Source: Phycisphaerales bacterium (GTDB lineage: Bacteria; Planctomycetota; Phycisphaerae; UBA1845). From it: a stretch of 64,000 bases of DNA. Positions within the stretch are counted from its first letter, which is position 1. Each line of letters opens with the position of its first letter. Below the pieces are notes generated by a model. That model searched no databases. It was not told the DNA's origin and was given only the letters and a program-made list of their open reading frames with translations. This document shows positions 26,986 through 36,205 of this stretch, piece after piece. Both the position numbers and the translations under genes were made by a program. Location of the stretch: NCBI GenBank assembly GCA_020852275.1, contig JADZBE010000010.1:62001-126000 (forward strand), read 5' to 3'.

Positions 26986-27996
26986 TCATCTCCTGGCGGA
27001 TTGCATGCGTCGCTCGTCCGCCGCCGCTGATCGCAGCGTGTGCTTGATGATCCACTTCTCGACGGACGAGGCGATCGTTCCCCCGCCGCTCTTGCCTGCC
27101 AGGTCCACGGCGAGCAGATCGCACATGCGCTCCTCAAGCTGCCGCGGCGACGTGCGGCGCAGCCGATGCTCCAGCCGGCCCGCGTCGGTCCACATCTTCC
27201 GCGCCAGGACGCCGATGGAGTCGCCGCGTCCGTAGGCCCGATGGGCCTCCATCAGCCGCCTCACGCCCCACGCCAATCCCCCGACGGCCCGTTCCTTCGC
27301 GGCCGGGTCCGTGGCGATCACCTGATGCCAGCGCTCCAGCGCCGTCTTCGCATCGCCGTCGTTCATCGCGTCGAGCAGGGCGAAGACGTTTTCCTCGCGG
27401 CACTCGCCGACAAGCTGGTCCACGTCGGCAGCGGAGATTTCCGCTCGTGCGCCGACATACGTCGCCAGCTTCGCCAGCTCCATGTCGATGATCCCCTGAT
27501 CATCTCCGATCAGGTCGTGGATCATCTCCGCCGCCTGCTGCCCCAGCGTCTTGCCGTAGCGGTCTTTCGCCCAGCGGATGATCCACCCGGGCACGGTATA
27601 ACTCTTCAGCGGTTCGCACTCGATGATCGCGCCCGCCGCATGGAGCGCCTTGTACAGCCTCGTTCCCTTGTGGAGGGACTGGCACAGCAGGATCAGCGTG
27701 CCGGTGTCCGACGGCGCCAGCACGTAACGCTCCAGCCCGTCCCGATGCCGCGTGATCAGCGCTTCCGCCTCATCGACCACGACCACCCGTCGCTGCGAGA
27801 ACATCGAGAACGTGCGCACCTCGTCGAGCACCTCGGCCAGTTCGGCGCGCTTCCCCTCGACGGTGGTGACCTGCCCCGCTTCGCCGGTTTCCTTGCGAAC
27901 GGCTGCGAGGATGCGATCCAGCGACTCCCTGCGCTGAAAGAGGTTCTCGCCGACGAGGGCGTAGACGGGCTTGACCGGCTCTTTCGAAGACGCCAC
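26986..27996 (-). CDS. holA: DNA polymerase III delta subunit
   Basis: 336 residues, the usual length of the clamp-loader delta subunit that opens the sliding clamp. Family features: PVYALVGENLFQRRESLDRIL at the N-terminus, RRVVVVDEAEALI, a TGTLILLC strand, the Walker-less AAA+ core, and the helical C-terminal collar (ENVFALLDAMNDGDAKTALE; YGRGDSIGVLARKM). The tail is basic. It is the middle gene of a three-gene cluster: the TPR gene ends 16 bases upstream and the lipoprotein gene begins 48 bases downstream. Confidence 0.92.
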   Translation of the reverse strand: MASSKEPVKPVYALVGENLFQRRESLDRILAAVRKETGEAGQVTTVEGKRAELAEVLDEVRTFSMFSQRRVVVVDEAEALITRHRDGLERYVLAPSDTGTLILLCQSLHKGTRLYKALHAAGAIIECEPLKSYTVPGWIIRWAKDRYGKTLGQQAAEMIHDLIGDDQGIIDMELAKLATYVGARAEISAADVDQLVGECREENVFALLDAMNDGDAKTALERWHQVIATDPAAKERAVGGLAWGVRRLMEAHRAYGRGDSIGVLARKMWTDAGRLEHRLRRTSPRQLEERMCDLLAVDLAGKSGGGTIASSVEKWIIKHTLRSAAADERRMQSARR

Positions 27997-28012
27997 GTTC
28001 GACAGGCTCCAC

Positions 28013-29239
28013 TTACGGGGAAGGCGCGGACGGGCGATACCGCCGGCTCAGCGCCTCCATGTTTTCCAGACGTTTCTGCACGGCGACAACGACCTCCACC
28101 GCCGTCGGGTCCACGGTGGCGGCGCGGTGGTAACACTCGCGCGCCCGGATCTCGTCCCCCTGCTTGAGGGCGATGTCGCCCAGGTTCATCCACGTTGGCG
28201 CGCTGTTCGGGTGCTTGCGGACCACGCGCTCAAGCAACTCGCCCGCCGAAGCAAACTCGCCGCGTTGCATGTGCACCCGCGCCATCCCTTCCAGCGCCGC
28301 AGGCCAGTCCGGATCCTGCTTCAGCGCCAGCCCGAACGTCTCCCGCGCACGGTCGAAATCACGCATATCGTAGAGACCGGCGCCCAGCTCGGCAATCGCC
28401 TCGGCGCCCGTCGGATTGAGCCGAACGGCCGTTCGCAACCGCTGCAGCGCGCCGCTGTTGTCGCCGGCGGCACGGAGTGAGCGGGCCTCGCGCAGGAGCT
28501 TGGTGACCTCCGCGTCGCTGCCGGGAAACACAGGCGCGGACTGCGTTCCGGTCAGTGCGGCGGCCGTTTCAGGCTTCGGAGCTTCTATCGGATCCGCCAG
28601 AGCGAGCACTTCGCTGACGGCTTCGGTGGAGTTGCCCGCCTGGTCGTGAACCAGGATGCGCACCTGCACCGCGCCGGTCAGATCGTCGCTCAGTCGCCAG
28701 TCGAACTGTCCGGAGTTCGTCTGCCGCTCCTCGACCACGGGCCGGTACTCGGCGGACGGCTCGACCCGGTACGCCAGTTCGACGGGGCGGGGCGTCAGAT
28801 GCTTGTCCGCGGCTGACCAGCGGATCTGCACGACGCGCCGCCCCGCTGCGCGAATCGCCCGCAGGGGATGACACTGCACAGTCGGTGGCGAGTAGTCCAC
28901 AAAGACCCAGAGTTGCGGCGCCGTGGTTGGAGTCGGCGGCAAGCTTGACGGGCCCGTGCCATTGGTCAGCACCATGTACAAGCCGTAGCGGCCCTCATCC
29001 GGTGCGGTGAAGGGCAGGGGCGACTGGCGGTCGTCGTCCGTCCCGTAGCGATGCCACGCCTGCTCCTTGTCCTGCGTGTACCAAAGCTCGACCTGCGAGA
29101 GCGGCAGGGCGTCGTCGTTGGCTCGGTAGTGGATTTGGAATGCACGCGCGCGCACGGTCGAGGTCAGAGCCTGCAGCTGCTCATCCTGGAAAGCTAACCA
29201 GACTACCGAACTCAGCACTAGCAGAGTGGTTTGCAGCAT
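28013..29239 (-). CDS. Exported or membrane-tethered TPR protein with Ig-like regions
   Basis: 408 residues from the ATG at 29239, with AAGGTGG just upstream. The N-terminus MLQTTLLVLSSVVWLAF is a signal peptide or anchor. Residues about 30-220 are two beta-sandwich-like regions (FQIHYRANDDALPLSQVELW; VVQIRWSAADKHLTPRPVEL; VQVRILVHDQAGNSTEAVSE). Residues about 250-400 hold three to four TPR units (AGDNSGALQRLRTAVRLNPT; RDFDRARETFGLALKQDPDW; PTWMNLGDIALKQGDEIRAR). It is the first gene of the holA cluster and diverges from the Hc1 gene. Confidence 0.78.
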   Translation of the reverse strand: MLQTTLLVLSSVVWLAFQDEQLQALTSTVRARAFQIHYRANDDALPLSQVELWYTQDKEQAWHRYGTDDDRQSPLPFTAPDEGRYGLYMVLTNGTGPSSLPPTPTTAPQLWVFVDYSPPTVQCHPLRAIRAAGRRVVQIRWSAADKHLTPRPVELAYRVEPSAEYRPVVEERQTNSGQFDWRLSDDLTGAVQVRILVHDQAGNSTEAVSEVLALADPIEAPKPETAAALTGTQSAPVFPGSDAEVTKLLREARSLRAAGDNSGALQRLRTAVRLNPTGAEAIAELGAGLYDMRDFDRARETFGLALKQDPDWPAALEGMARVHMQRGEFASAGELLERVVRKHPNSAPTWMNLGDIALKQGDEIRARECYHRAATVDPTAVEVVVAVQKRLENMEALSRRYRPSAPSP

Positions 29240-29369
29240 TCCTAGCCACCTTAAATTACAGTCAAAATTCAATATCGCCGACGCGCGAACTTCGCTTGGC
29301 TTATCGGATCATCGGCCGATTCGGCTTCAGGCGTGCGGCGGAAGCCTTCGGTTGAGTCCCCAATCGCGT

Positions 29370-29398
29370 TTGCTCGGATCCGCTTCGCCGATTAGACT
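29370..29398 (+). promoter_or_regulatory. Sigma-70-like promoter of the Hc1 gene
   Basis: TTGCTC (29370-29375), 17-base spacer, TAGACT (29393-29398), about 70 bases before the Hc1 start. The same -10 hexamer and spacer appear upstream of the HU gene. A small hairpin AGGGCG-TTTT-CGCCCT lies in the leader at 29431-29446. Confidence 0.55.
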
Positions 29399-29469
29399 CG
29401 TCAGGCGATCCCCAAAGAGCCGATAAGTAGAGGGCGTTTTCGCCCTGTCAGGAAGGAGATTATCCGACC

Positions 29470-29667
29470 ATGCCGATGCCGGAATTCGATACACTCAAAC
29501 AGCTTGTGGAAGAAGCGGAAGAGGATGTCGCCAAGGCTGTCGGCGGCAACAAGGCCGCCGGGACCCGCGTCCGCAAGAAGATGCAGGACATCAAGAACGC
29601 GGCCCAGGAAGTGCGGAAGCGGATTCTGGAAGACCGCTCCTCCGATGCAGCGACGCCGGAAAGCTGA
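29470..29667 (+). CDS. Hc1-type histone H1-like protein
   Basis: 65 residues with the strong ribosome site GGAAGGAG upstream. The sequence has an acidic first helix (DTLKQLVEEAEEDVAKAV), then GGNKAAGTRVRKKMQDIKN, the hallmark of the short Hc1-like proteins related to chlamydial histone H1 and common in planctomycetes. It is likely a nucleoid-associated protein. It lacks the long Lys/Ala-rich tail of chlamydial Hc1. It is monocistronic with its own promoter. Confidence 0.88.
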   Translation: MPMPEFDTLKQLVEEAEEDVAKAVGGNKAAGTRVRKKMQDIKNAAQEVRKRILEDRSSDAATPES

Positions 29668-30041
29668 ACCCGCAACCCCTCTCTGCCGCGCAGGAGTTGC
29701 CGGTGGGTGCGGTCGTGAGCACCTGCGCGCGGGCGGGCACGCTTGGGAGACCGGGGTGTGACCCGAAGCCGGGCGCGGGGACCGTCACCCCCCCGCACGC
29801 GGGGGTCCAGCCCGCCCAAGGATGCCGCCGGATTCGCCCCTCGCCGCAAGCCTCCGTCTGGAGTTCCGCCTTCCCGGGAATGACGAGCGTCGCCCTTCAC
29901 CTCAGACTGCCAAAGGCTCGGCGCTCTTGACGTTTCGGCGCTCCTGCCGCGAAATCCATTCCCGCAGAGGGGGCAGCGTGCCCGGAAGCCTGTAGGCTCC
30001 CGCGCTAGCCGCCCCTTGGCAGGACGGATCGAAGCGGTTGT
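29668..30041. other. Intergenic region with diverged family R repeats
   Basis: 374 bases between the Hc1 and dprA genes. A diverged family R unit lies at 29783-29810 (CGTCACCCCCCCGCACGCGG), and TTCCCGGGAATGACGAGCG at 29872-29890 looks like a half unit. No gene seen. Confidence 0.55.
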
Positions 30042-31265
30042 ATGTCCACTCTGTTCGACCAGCCCCCGTCGCAACCACGCCCCGAGGCTGCGGCACCTGT
30101 CATCTCTTCCGTGGGGCGATCCTACCTCCGCCTGCACCTCACGCCGGAAGTCGGCCCGATCCGCGCGCGGAACCTGTTGCAGCGGTTCGGCGACGTGGAG
30201 GCCGTGTTCGCCGCTTCGATCCGCGAGCTGGAACAGACCGAAAACGTGGGCCGGAAGGTCGCCGAGGCCGTGTTCACCGCGCGCGACGACGACCGGGTGA
30301 ACGGGGAGATCGAGCAGGCGGCGTCGCGGGGGGTGCGAATCCTGTGCTGGGCGGATCCGGAGTATCCCGCGCTGCTGAAGCGCATCAACGATCCGCCCGT
30401 GTGCCTCTACATCCGCGGAAGACTGGAGCCGGAGGACGGCGTAGCGGTGGCGATTGTCGGATCGCGCAAGTGCTCACACTACGGACTCGAGCAGGCGCGA
30501 CGGTTCGCGGAGGGGCTCGCGCGCGCGGGCCTGACGGTGGTGTCCGGCTTGGCGCGAGGGATCGACGGGGTGGCGCATCACGGCGCGACGATCGCGGGCG
30601 GGCGCACGCTGGCCGTGCTGGGAAACGGGTTGAATCATGTATATCCGCCGGAGCACTTGGAGCTGTCACAGCGCGTGATCGAGCATGGGGCGCTGATCAG
30701 CGAGCTGGCGATGGACACGGCGCCGGACGCGAAGAACTTCCCGCCGCGCAACCGGATCATCATCGGACTGGCGCTGGGTGTGCTGGTGGTCGAAGCGAGT
30801 CACCGCAGCGGCGCGCTGATCACGGCGCGGCTGGCGGGCGATTACAACCGCGAGTCGTTCGCGCTGCCGGGGCGCGTGGACCAGCCGCAGTACTGCGCCG
30901 GGACGAACGCCCTGATCCGCGACGGCAAGGCGCAGCTCGTGACTTGCGTGGAGGACGTCCTCGACGGGCTTTCCGAAGTCGGGCGGATCATGAAGGGCGA
31001 ACTGACGGCGGCGGCGCAAGCGGGGGGTCCGGAGGATCCTGCCCCGGCGCCCGGCGAGTCGCCGCCGGCGCAGGTCCTGGCGGAACTCTCGGCGGAAGAA
31101 GCCCGCGTGCTGAAGGCCATGACGGTCGAGCCGGCCGGCGTGGCTTCGCTTCAGGCGCAGACGGAGCTGGACCCGGGCCGGCTGCTCTCTCTGCTCACGT
31201 CGCTGCAGATGAAAGGCGCGGTGAGGCAACTTCCGGGGAGCCTTTTTGTGCGCAAGAACGGGTGA
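30042..31265 (+). CDS. dprA: DNA-processing protein A
   Basis: Loads RecA on incoming single-stranded DNA in transformation. 407 residues. A helical N-terminal part (TPEVGPIRARNLLQRFGDVE) with helix-hairpin-helix character is followed by the Rossmann-type core: VAIVGSRKCSHYGLEQARRF, TVVSGLARGIDGVAHHGA, VLGNGLNHVYPPEH, NRIIIGLALGVLVVEASHRS, GDYNRESFALPGRVD. The C-terminal winged helix (residues about 340-400) is also present (SAEEARVLKAMTVEPAGVAS). Other competence genes are not in the window; addB follows after a repeat-rich gap. Confidence 0.95.
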   Translation: MSTLFDQPPSQPRPEAAAPVISSVGRSYLRLHLTPEVGPIRARNLLQRFGDVEAVFAASIRELEQTENVGRKVAEAVFTARDDDRVNGEIEQAASRGVRILCWADPEYPALLKRINDPPVCLYIRGRLEPEDGVAVAIVGSRKCSHYGLEQARRFAEGLARAGLTVVSGLARGIDGVAHHGATIAGGRTLAVLGNGLNHVYPPEHLELSQRVIEHGALISELAMDTAPDAKNFPPRNRIIIGLALGVLVVEASHRSGALITARLAGDYNRESFALPGRVDQPQYCAGTNALIRDGKAQLVTCVEDVLDGLSEVGRIMKGELTAAAQAGGPEDPAPAPGESPPAQVLAELSAEEARVLKAMTVEPAGVASLQAQTELDPGRLLSLLTSLQMKGAVRQLPGSLFVRKNG

Positions 31266-31349
31266 ACCCTCGTGGCCACCCGGGCAACGCCGGCTCCCGG
31301 ACAAGGCCGGCTCCCGGGCACAGCCGCCTCCCGGGAATCGCGCCGCCCT

Positions 31350-31432
31350 TCCGAACCCGTAGGGCCAGCGAGGGCAAGCCGGATGCTTGTGCCGCGCGGA
31401 CGTGACGCCCTCGCGTGCGCTACGGGTTCAGA
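31350..31432. repeat. Family S element with inverted ends
   Basis: Left end CCGAACCCGTAGGGCCAGCG (from 31350), right end CCCTCGCGTGCGCTACGGGT (31408-31427) in inverse orientation, about 35 bases apart. Confidence 0.75.
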
Positions 31433-31650
31433 CCTGCGAACGCCGCTCCGGGTTTGCCTGCCTGACCGGATATGGCTGTTCTTATCGGCAAGCCGCTCCT
31501 AAAAGGTATGAAAGTCTGGATTTCGAGGAACGATCGGAATCGGGCATCGGTAAGGATGGACCGCAGGCCCGTCCTCAAGAGATCACACCTACAACGAACG
31601 ACCCGCTCGTGAATTAGATGCAGCCGCCGGCTGTTCCTGGGACTCGCCGA

Positions 31651-31880
31651 TCGATCCTTTCCCCGAAGGGGAAACACGTAACTAGCCGCGGGTTCAGCCC
31701 GCGGGAATCTCGCCCCCCCCTCCAGCATTCGACCCTGAAGGGGTCGTACCCTCGGCTTCCGTCCGCGCGCCGGAATCGCAACAGACGTACAACCCTGTTC
31801 GGGGTTGCCTGACCCCCACGTGCCGGATTCCGTGGGTTGCGCCCACGGCTACTCACATGGATCCCCTACGGGGATCAGGC
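31651..31880. repeat. Two family Q elements in opposite orientation
   Basis: First element: TTTCCCCGAAGGGGAAACAC then AGCCGCGGGTTCAGCCCGCG. Second: CGTGGGTTGCGCCCACGGCT then ATCCCCTACGGGGATCAG. They are arranged roughly head to head around GACCCTGAAGGGGTCGTAC. Confidence 0.8.
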
Positions 31881-32132
31881 CGACGCGGCTGCTGGAATCA
31901 GGCTGACGCGCTTGCGGAGATCAGACTGGCTTTGCTGCGGAGATCGAGCTGGGTCGGCTTCGGAGATCGAGTCGGCTCGACCTCGCGGAACAGGCCAAGT
32001 CACCCTGGACGAACTCGAACCCGGGCGCAGCTCGAAACTGAAATGCCAACAAACCGTGGCCAGACCCCGCGCTGGTCGACCGCGGCGCCGGCCAGGTGCC
32101 GGACATGCGCGTTGCGGGTACATTGAGCCTCG

Positions 32133-35100
32133 ATGCCCGTTCGATTTCTGCTTGGCCGTGCAGGGGCGGGGAAGACACACGCGTGTCTGGAGGGCATCCG
32201 CGCGCACCTGCGCGAAGACGCTGTGGGCGGGGGTCGGCTGCTCTTTCTGGTTCCGGAGCAGGCGGCGCTGCAGATGGAGCGGGCGCTGCTTGCACCGTCG
32301 GACCTTCGCGTCGCGCACCGGGCGGAGGTGCTGTCGTTCACGCGATTGGCGCACCGGATTCTCGAACACGCCGGACCGCTGCACGCGCGGGCGATCTCCG
32401 AATCCGCGCGGGCGATGGTCCTGCGCCGACTTATCGAGCAGCACCGCACCCGGCTGAAGTATTACGGGCGCTGCTCGCGCCTCGTCGGGCTGACGAAGCA
32501 GATGGGGCGGGCGTTCGCCGAGCTGCTCAGCGAGATGGTGCTGCCGGCGGACCTGACGCCGACGCCGTCAAGCGCGGCCGCCCTGGCCGAGACCGACGAA
32601 ATCGCCGCGGACAGCGCACACCCGGCCAAGCTGCAAGACCTCAGCCTGCTCTTCGAGGCGTATCTGGAGTACCTCGGGACGCAGCGGCTCGATCCTTCGC
32701 AGCACTTGCACGCGGCGCGCCGGTGTCTGCCGCAGTGTTCGTGGCTTGAGGGCGCGGAGCTGTGGGTGGACGGGTTCGCCACGATGGGCGGGCAGGAAAA
32801 GGGTCTGCTCGTGGACTTGGCGCGGCGATGCCGCGAGACGACGCTGAGCCTGCTGGTGGATCCGGCGCAGCTCCGCGCGGGGTCCCCCCCCCCGGCGGAC
32901 GAGGATCGCGGGCTGTTTGCGCTGACCGCGCAGACGCTGCGCGACTGGGAAAGCCTGTTCCGACGCGCGGGGCTGGAGGTGGCGGCGCCGGTCATCCTGG
33001 AGGCGTCGCCGCTGCCACGATACCGCCATGCGCCGCGGCTCGCTGCGCTGGAGGCGTCGATTTTCGACGCGGGAAGCGCCGCCGCCGCGCAGCCGTCTGT
33101 CGTTGATGAAATCCGCGCCGTGGTGCTGCCGGATCGGCGGCTGGAGGTGGAGTACGCGGTGTCGCAGCTTCTTGCCTGGGTGCGCGACGCCTCGCCGCCC
33201 TGCCGCTTCCGTGACATCGCCGTCATTGCGCGGGACCTTGCGCCGTATCACGACCTGCTCGCCGCGGCGCTGACGGCGCGCGGCGTGCCATACTTCATCG
33301 ACCGTCGCCGGCCCATCGCGCATCATCCGCTCATCGAGCTGCTCCGGGCGCTGACCGCGATGGCGGCCGAGCCGTACCGCCTGGAGTGGATGCGGTTGCT
33401 GCTGAAAACGGGGCTGGCGGAGCTAACGGTGGAGGCCGCGGATGAACTTGAGAACTTTCTCATCGAGCACGGTCTAACAGGCGCCGCGGCGTGGCGCGGC
33501 GAGGACTGGCGTCATGCGCCCCGATCGCGGCGCGAGGCGGCGGAGCCGGCAGAGTACGAAGCGATGCGCCTGCGTCGCGTCAACGCGGCGCGCCGCACGC
33601 TCATGGAGCGGCTCGATCCGTGGCTCAAAGCGGCGTCCGCCGCCGGACGCGGCAACGGAATGGACTGGTCGGAAAAACTCGCCGCAGCGCTCGATGGGTG
33701 GAAGGCGTTCGATCAACTGGAGCAATGGGCGCAGGATGCGGAATCATCCGGGCGAATCGCGGAGGCGCAGGAGCATCGGCAGGTGATGGCGGAGGTTTCC
33801 GCGTTCCTGGAGGATCTGGGCTTTGCCTTCGCGGACGCGGAGTTGGGCGCTGCGGAGCTGAGCGAGTTGATCGAGACGGGGCTTTCGGACCTGACGATGG
33901 GGCTGGCGCCGCCGACGCTGGACCAGGTGCTCGTCGGCTCGATCGAGCGCAGCCGCCACCCGGAGCTTAAGTGCGTCATCCTGATCGGCTTCAACGACGG
34001 GCAGTTCCCCGCGCGCCATGCGGAGGAACCGATCCTGAGCGACGAGGACCGCGACCGCCTCGCGCGCCGGGGCGTCGAGCTTTCGCGCTCGCGGCGGGAG
34101 CGCATCCTCGACGAGCGGCTGCTGGCGTACATCGCACTGACACGCCCTTCGCGGCGGCTGCTTATCTCCTGCGCCGCCGCGGACGAGAGCGGCAAGGAGC
34201 TGCGCCCGTCGCCGTATTTCAGCGACCTGGCGGCGCTGCTGCCCGGCGGCGAACCCGTGGCTGTCGTCGATCCCGCGACGGCGCGGCAGACCTGGGATGT
34301 GCAGACGGCGCGTGATCTTGCGGGACGAGTCGCGCGGGAGTTCCGCACGCGGCCTGCGCCGGCGGTGGATGATCCCGTCGTGCGGACGCGGTGGAACACG
34401 CTGTACGCGGCGGCGCGTGCGAATGGCGCCTTCGCCGCAGCGGCGCGCAAGCCGCTGATCTCACTGTCGCCGCCGAGGGAAGACCGCCTTTCGGACGACA
34501 TCGCGCGTCGACTTCTGGGTCCGCCGCTGCGCACCAGCGTGACGGCGCTGGAGACGTTCGCATCGTGTCCGTTCCGGTTCCTGGCGCGGCATGGGCTGCG
34601 GCTCACGCAGCGCGCGGAGTCAGGCCTGGAGCCGATGGACGTCGGGGCGATTCACCATGCGATTCTGGAGGATTTCGTATCCACGGCCGCGGCGGAGGGT
34701 CGTGAGGTGACCGACCTGGCCGGGGATCAGATCGGCGCGCACCTGGAAGCAAGCTGGCATCGCGTGTGTGCGCGGCTCGCGCCCGCGCTGGAAGAGACCG
34801 CCGCGCGCGACGCCTATGCGATACACCGCGCGCAGGAAACCGTCGAGCGAAGCTGGCGCGTGCAGCGCGCCGCGGCGGCCGCGGGGCGCGCGCGCCCGCG
34901 GAGGGCGGAGGCCCCGTTTGGCTTCGACGCGCCCGGCTCGATGCCCGCGTGGACGTGGACCACGCCGAAGGGGCGCGAGGTGCGCCTGCGCGGATACATC
35001 GACCGCGTGGACCTGGCCGAGTGGCTGGACGAAACGCTGGGCGTGGTGATCGACTACAAGTCAGGCGAGAAGAAGCTCGACCTGAGCCGCGCGTGGCACG

Positions 35101-35672
35101 GGCTTTCGCTGCAGTTGATCGCGTACCTGCTGGTGCTGGCGGAGCATGGGGAAACGCTGGCGGGGCGCCGCGTGCGTCCGCTGGCGTCGTTGTATGTAAA
35201 CCTCAGGCCGGGCTACGAGCGCGTCCAGCATCCCCGCGAAGCGAAATCCGCGGAGGACGGCGTGCGCGGAGAGCAGAAAGCGAGAGGCCTAATTCATGCC
35301 GCGCTTGCCGATGCGCTGGAAGCGGTGCCGCCCGGAGCGCGGGCGAAGTACTACAGCCTTCACGTCAAGCAGGACGGTTCGCTGGGCCGTCCGGACAGCA
35401 ATGACGCGCTGGAAGACGACGACTTTCAGGCCGTTTTGAGCCACACGCGAAGGCGGATGGGCGAGCTGGCCGACGGAATCCTCGACGGCGACGCGGGGGT
35501 GCGCCCGTGCCGTCTGCGGCAGTATTCGCCCTGCTCGTTCTGCGAGTACAGCAGCGTGTGCCGGTATGAGATGGGCATCAGCCGGACGCGATTTCTCGAC
35601 GGGATGCGGCGCATGGAGGCGGTGTCACGGATGCGCGAGTCGCAGGGCGCGCCGCCGTCCGGCGCGTTGTAG
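32133..35672 (+). CDS. addB: AddB-type helicase-nuclease subunit
   Basis: 1179 residues. The Walker A motif is at the very N-terminus (GRAGAGKT, residues 8-15), as in the UvrD-like but degenerate AddB. The C-terminal RecB-type nuclease shows DVGAIHHAILEDFV, RGYIDRVDLAEW, the catalytic VIDYKSGEKK (about residue 973) and LQLIAYLLVL. Iron-sulfur ligands fit the AddB scheme: one Cys before the nuclease (FASCPFRF, about residue 810) and three near the end (PCSFCEYSSVC with an upstream Cys in RPCRLRQ). It would process double-strand breaks with AddA, whose gene is not in the window. It follows dprA on the same strand but is 867 bases away. Confidence 0.9.
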   Translation: MPVRFLLGRAGAGKTHACLEGIRAHLREDAVGGGRLLFLVPEQAALQMERALLAPSDLRVAHRAEVLSFTRLAHRILEHAGPLHARAISESARAMVLRRLIEQHRTRLKYYGRCSRLVGLTKQMGRAFAELLSEMVLPADLTPTPSSAAALAETDEIAADSAHPAKLQDLSLLFEAYLEYLGTQRLDPSQHLHAARRCLPQCSWLEGAELWVDGFATMGGQEKGLLVDLARRCRETTLSLLVDPAQLRAGSPPPADEDRGLFALTAQTLRDWESLFRRAGLEVAAPVILEASPLPRYRHAPRLAALEASIFDAGSAAAAQPSVVDEIRAVVLPDRRLEVEYAVSQLLAWVRDASPPCRFRDIAVIARDLAPYHDLLAAALTARGVPYFIDRRRPIAHHPLIELLRALTAMAAEPYRLEWMRLLLKTGLAELTVEAADELENFLIEHGLTGAAAWRGEDWRHAPRSRREAAEPAEYEAMRLRRVNAARRTLMERLDPWLKAASAAGRGNGMDWSEKLAAALDGWKAFDQLEQWAQDAESSGRIAEAQEHRQVMAEVSAFLEDLGFAFADAELGAAELSELIETGLSDLTMGLAPPTLDQVLVGSIERSRHPELKCVILIGFNDGQFPARHAEEPILSDEDRDRLARRGVELSRSRRERILDERLLAYIALTRPSRRLLISCAAADESGKELRPSPYFSDLAALLPGGEPVAVVDPATARQTWDVQTARDLAGRVAREFRTRPAPAVDDPVVRTRWNTLYAAARANGAFAAAARKPLISLSPPREDRLSDDIARRLLGPPLRTSVTALETFASCPFRFLARHGLRLTQRAESGLEPMDVGAIHHAILEDFVSTAAAEGREVTDLAGDQIGAHLEASWHRVCARLAPALEETAARDAYAIHRAQETVERSWRVQRAAAAAGRARPRRAEAPFGFDAPGSMPAWTWTTPKGREVRLRGYIDRVDLAEWLDETLGVVIDYKSGEKKLDLSRAWHGLSLQLIAYLLVLAEHGETLAGRRVRPLASLYVNLRPGYERVQHPREAKSAEDGVRGEQKARGLIHAALADALEAVPPGARAKYYSLHVKQDGSLGRPDSNDALEDDDFQAVLSHTRRRMGELADGILDGDAGVRPCRLRQYSPCSFCEYSSVCRYEMGISRTRFLDGMRRMEAVSRMRESQGAPPSGAL

Positions 35673-35708
35673 GCTCAAGCTCGACGTCCAAGCCTCGTGG
35701 ATGCACCG

Positions 35709-36191
35709 CTACGCTCGCGCCGGCAATGCGACCGCTTCGCCCGCGCGGAAACCGTCGAGTGCCATGACGTTGTCACCCACGCGGATCGTGCCGGCACGGA
35801 GGATGCGGCCATGAACGCCCGCGCGGCAGTCGGGGACCAGCGCCGCGCGCAGACCGGCGTGCTGGTCGTCCATCATGCCGCAGGGCTTCGTTTCGCCGAG
35901 GATTTCGAGTTCGACTTCGCCAAGGCGGATCGTGCGCCCGATGAGGCCGCCAAGCTCATGGCAATCAATCAAGACGTTGGCGCGGCGGATGTGCCAGGGG
36001 AGCTCCGCGGAAAGCTCGCGGCAGACCTGCGACCAGTGACCCGAGGCGAGCAGCGTGACGCCGCGATGCGGCTTGGGTGGAACATCGCCGGCAAGGCCCG
36101 CGCCTTCGATGGCTTCGACCTGTGAAACTTCGCGCATGGGCGCGCCCACCCCGGTCTTGATGGCCAGCCCGATCACTTTCCCGATATTCAT
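35709..36191 (-). CDS. MOSC-domain protein
   Basis: 160 residues. MOSC domains bind a sulfur atom or molybdenum cofactor through a conserved Cys, here in ETKPCGMMDDQHAGLR. Other family features are GAGLAGDVPPKPHRGVTLL near the N-terminus and HGRILRAGTIRVGD near the end. The gene begins only 14 bases after the fumarylacetoacetase stop, so the two are cotranscribed. The metabolic link is unknown. Confidence 0.9.
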   Translation of the reverse strand: MNIGKVIGLAIKTGVGAPMREVSQVEAIEGAGLAGDVPPKPHRGVTLLASGHWSQVCRELSAELPWHIRRANVLIDCHELGGLIGRTIRLGEVELEILGETKPCGMMDDQHAGLRAALVPDCRAGVHGRILRAGTIRVGDNVMALDGFRAGEAVALPARA

Positions 36192-36205
36192 GTTTGCCCC
36201 CGCCG

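Larger units (their letters stand above)
31266..32132. other. Repeat-rich intergenic region
   Basis: 867 bases. It holds a family S inverted pair (31350-31432), two family Q elements (31651-31880), a tandem GGCTCCCGG motif near 31290-31335 and a loose 21- to 24-base periodicity (GGAGATCRAGCTGG-like) near 31890-31990. No gene seen. Confidence 0.65.

Noticed and set aside
31266-32132. A transposon or insertion sequence in the repeat-rich gap
   Set aside because: Inverted repeat ends exist but no frame resembles a transposase.
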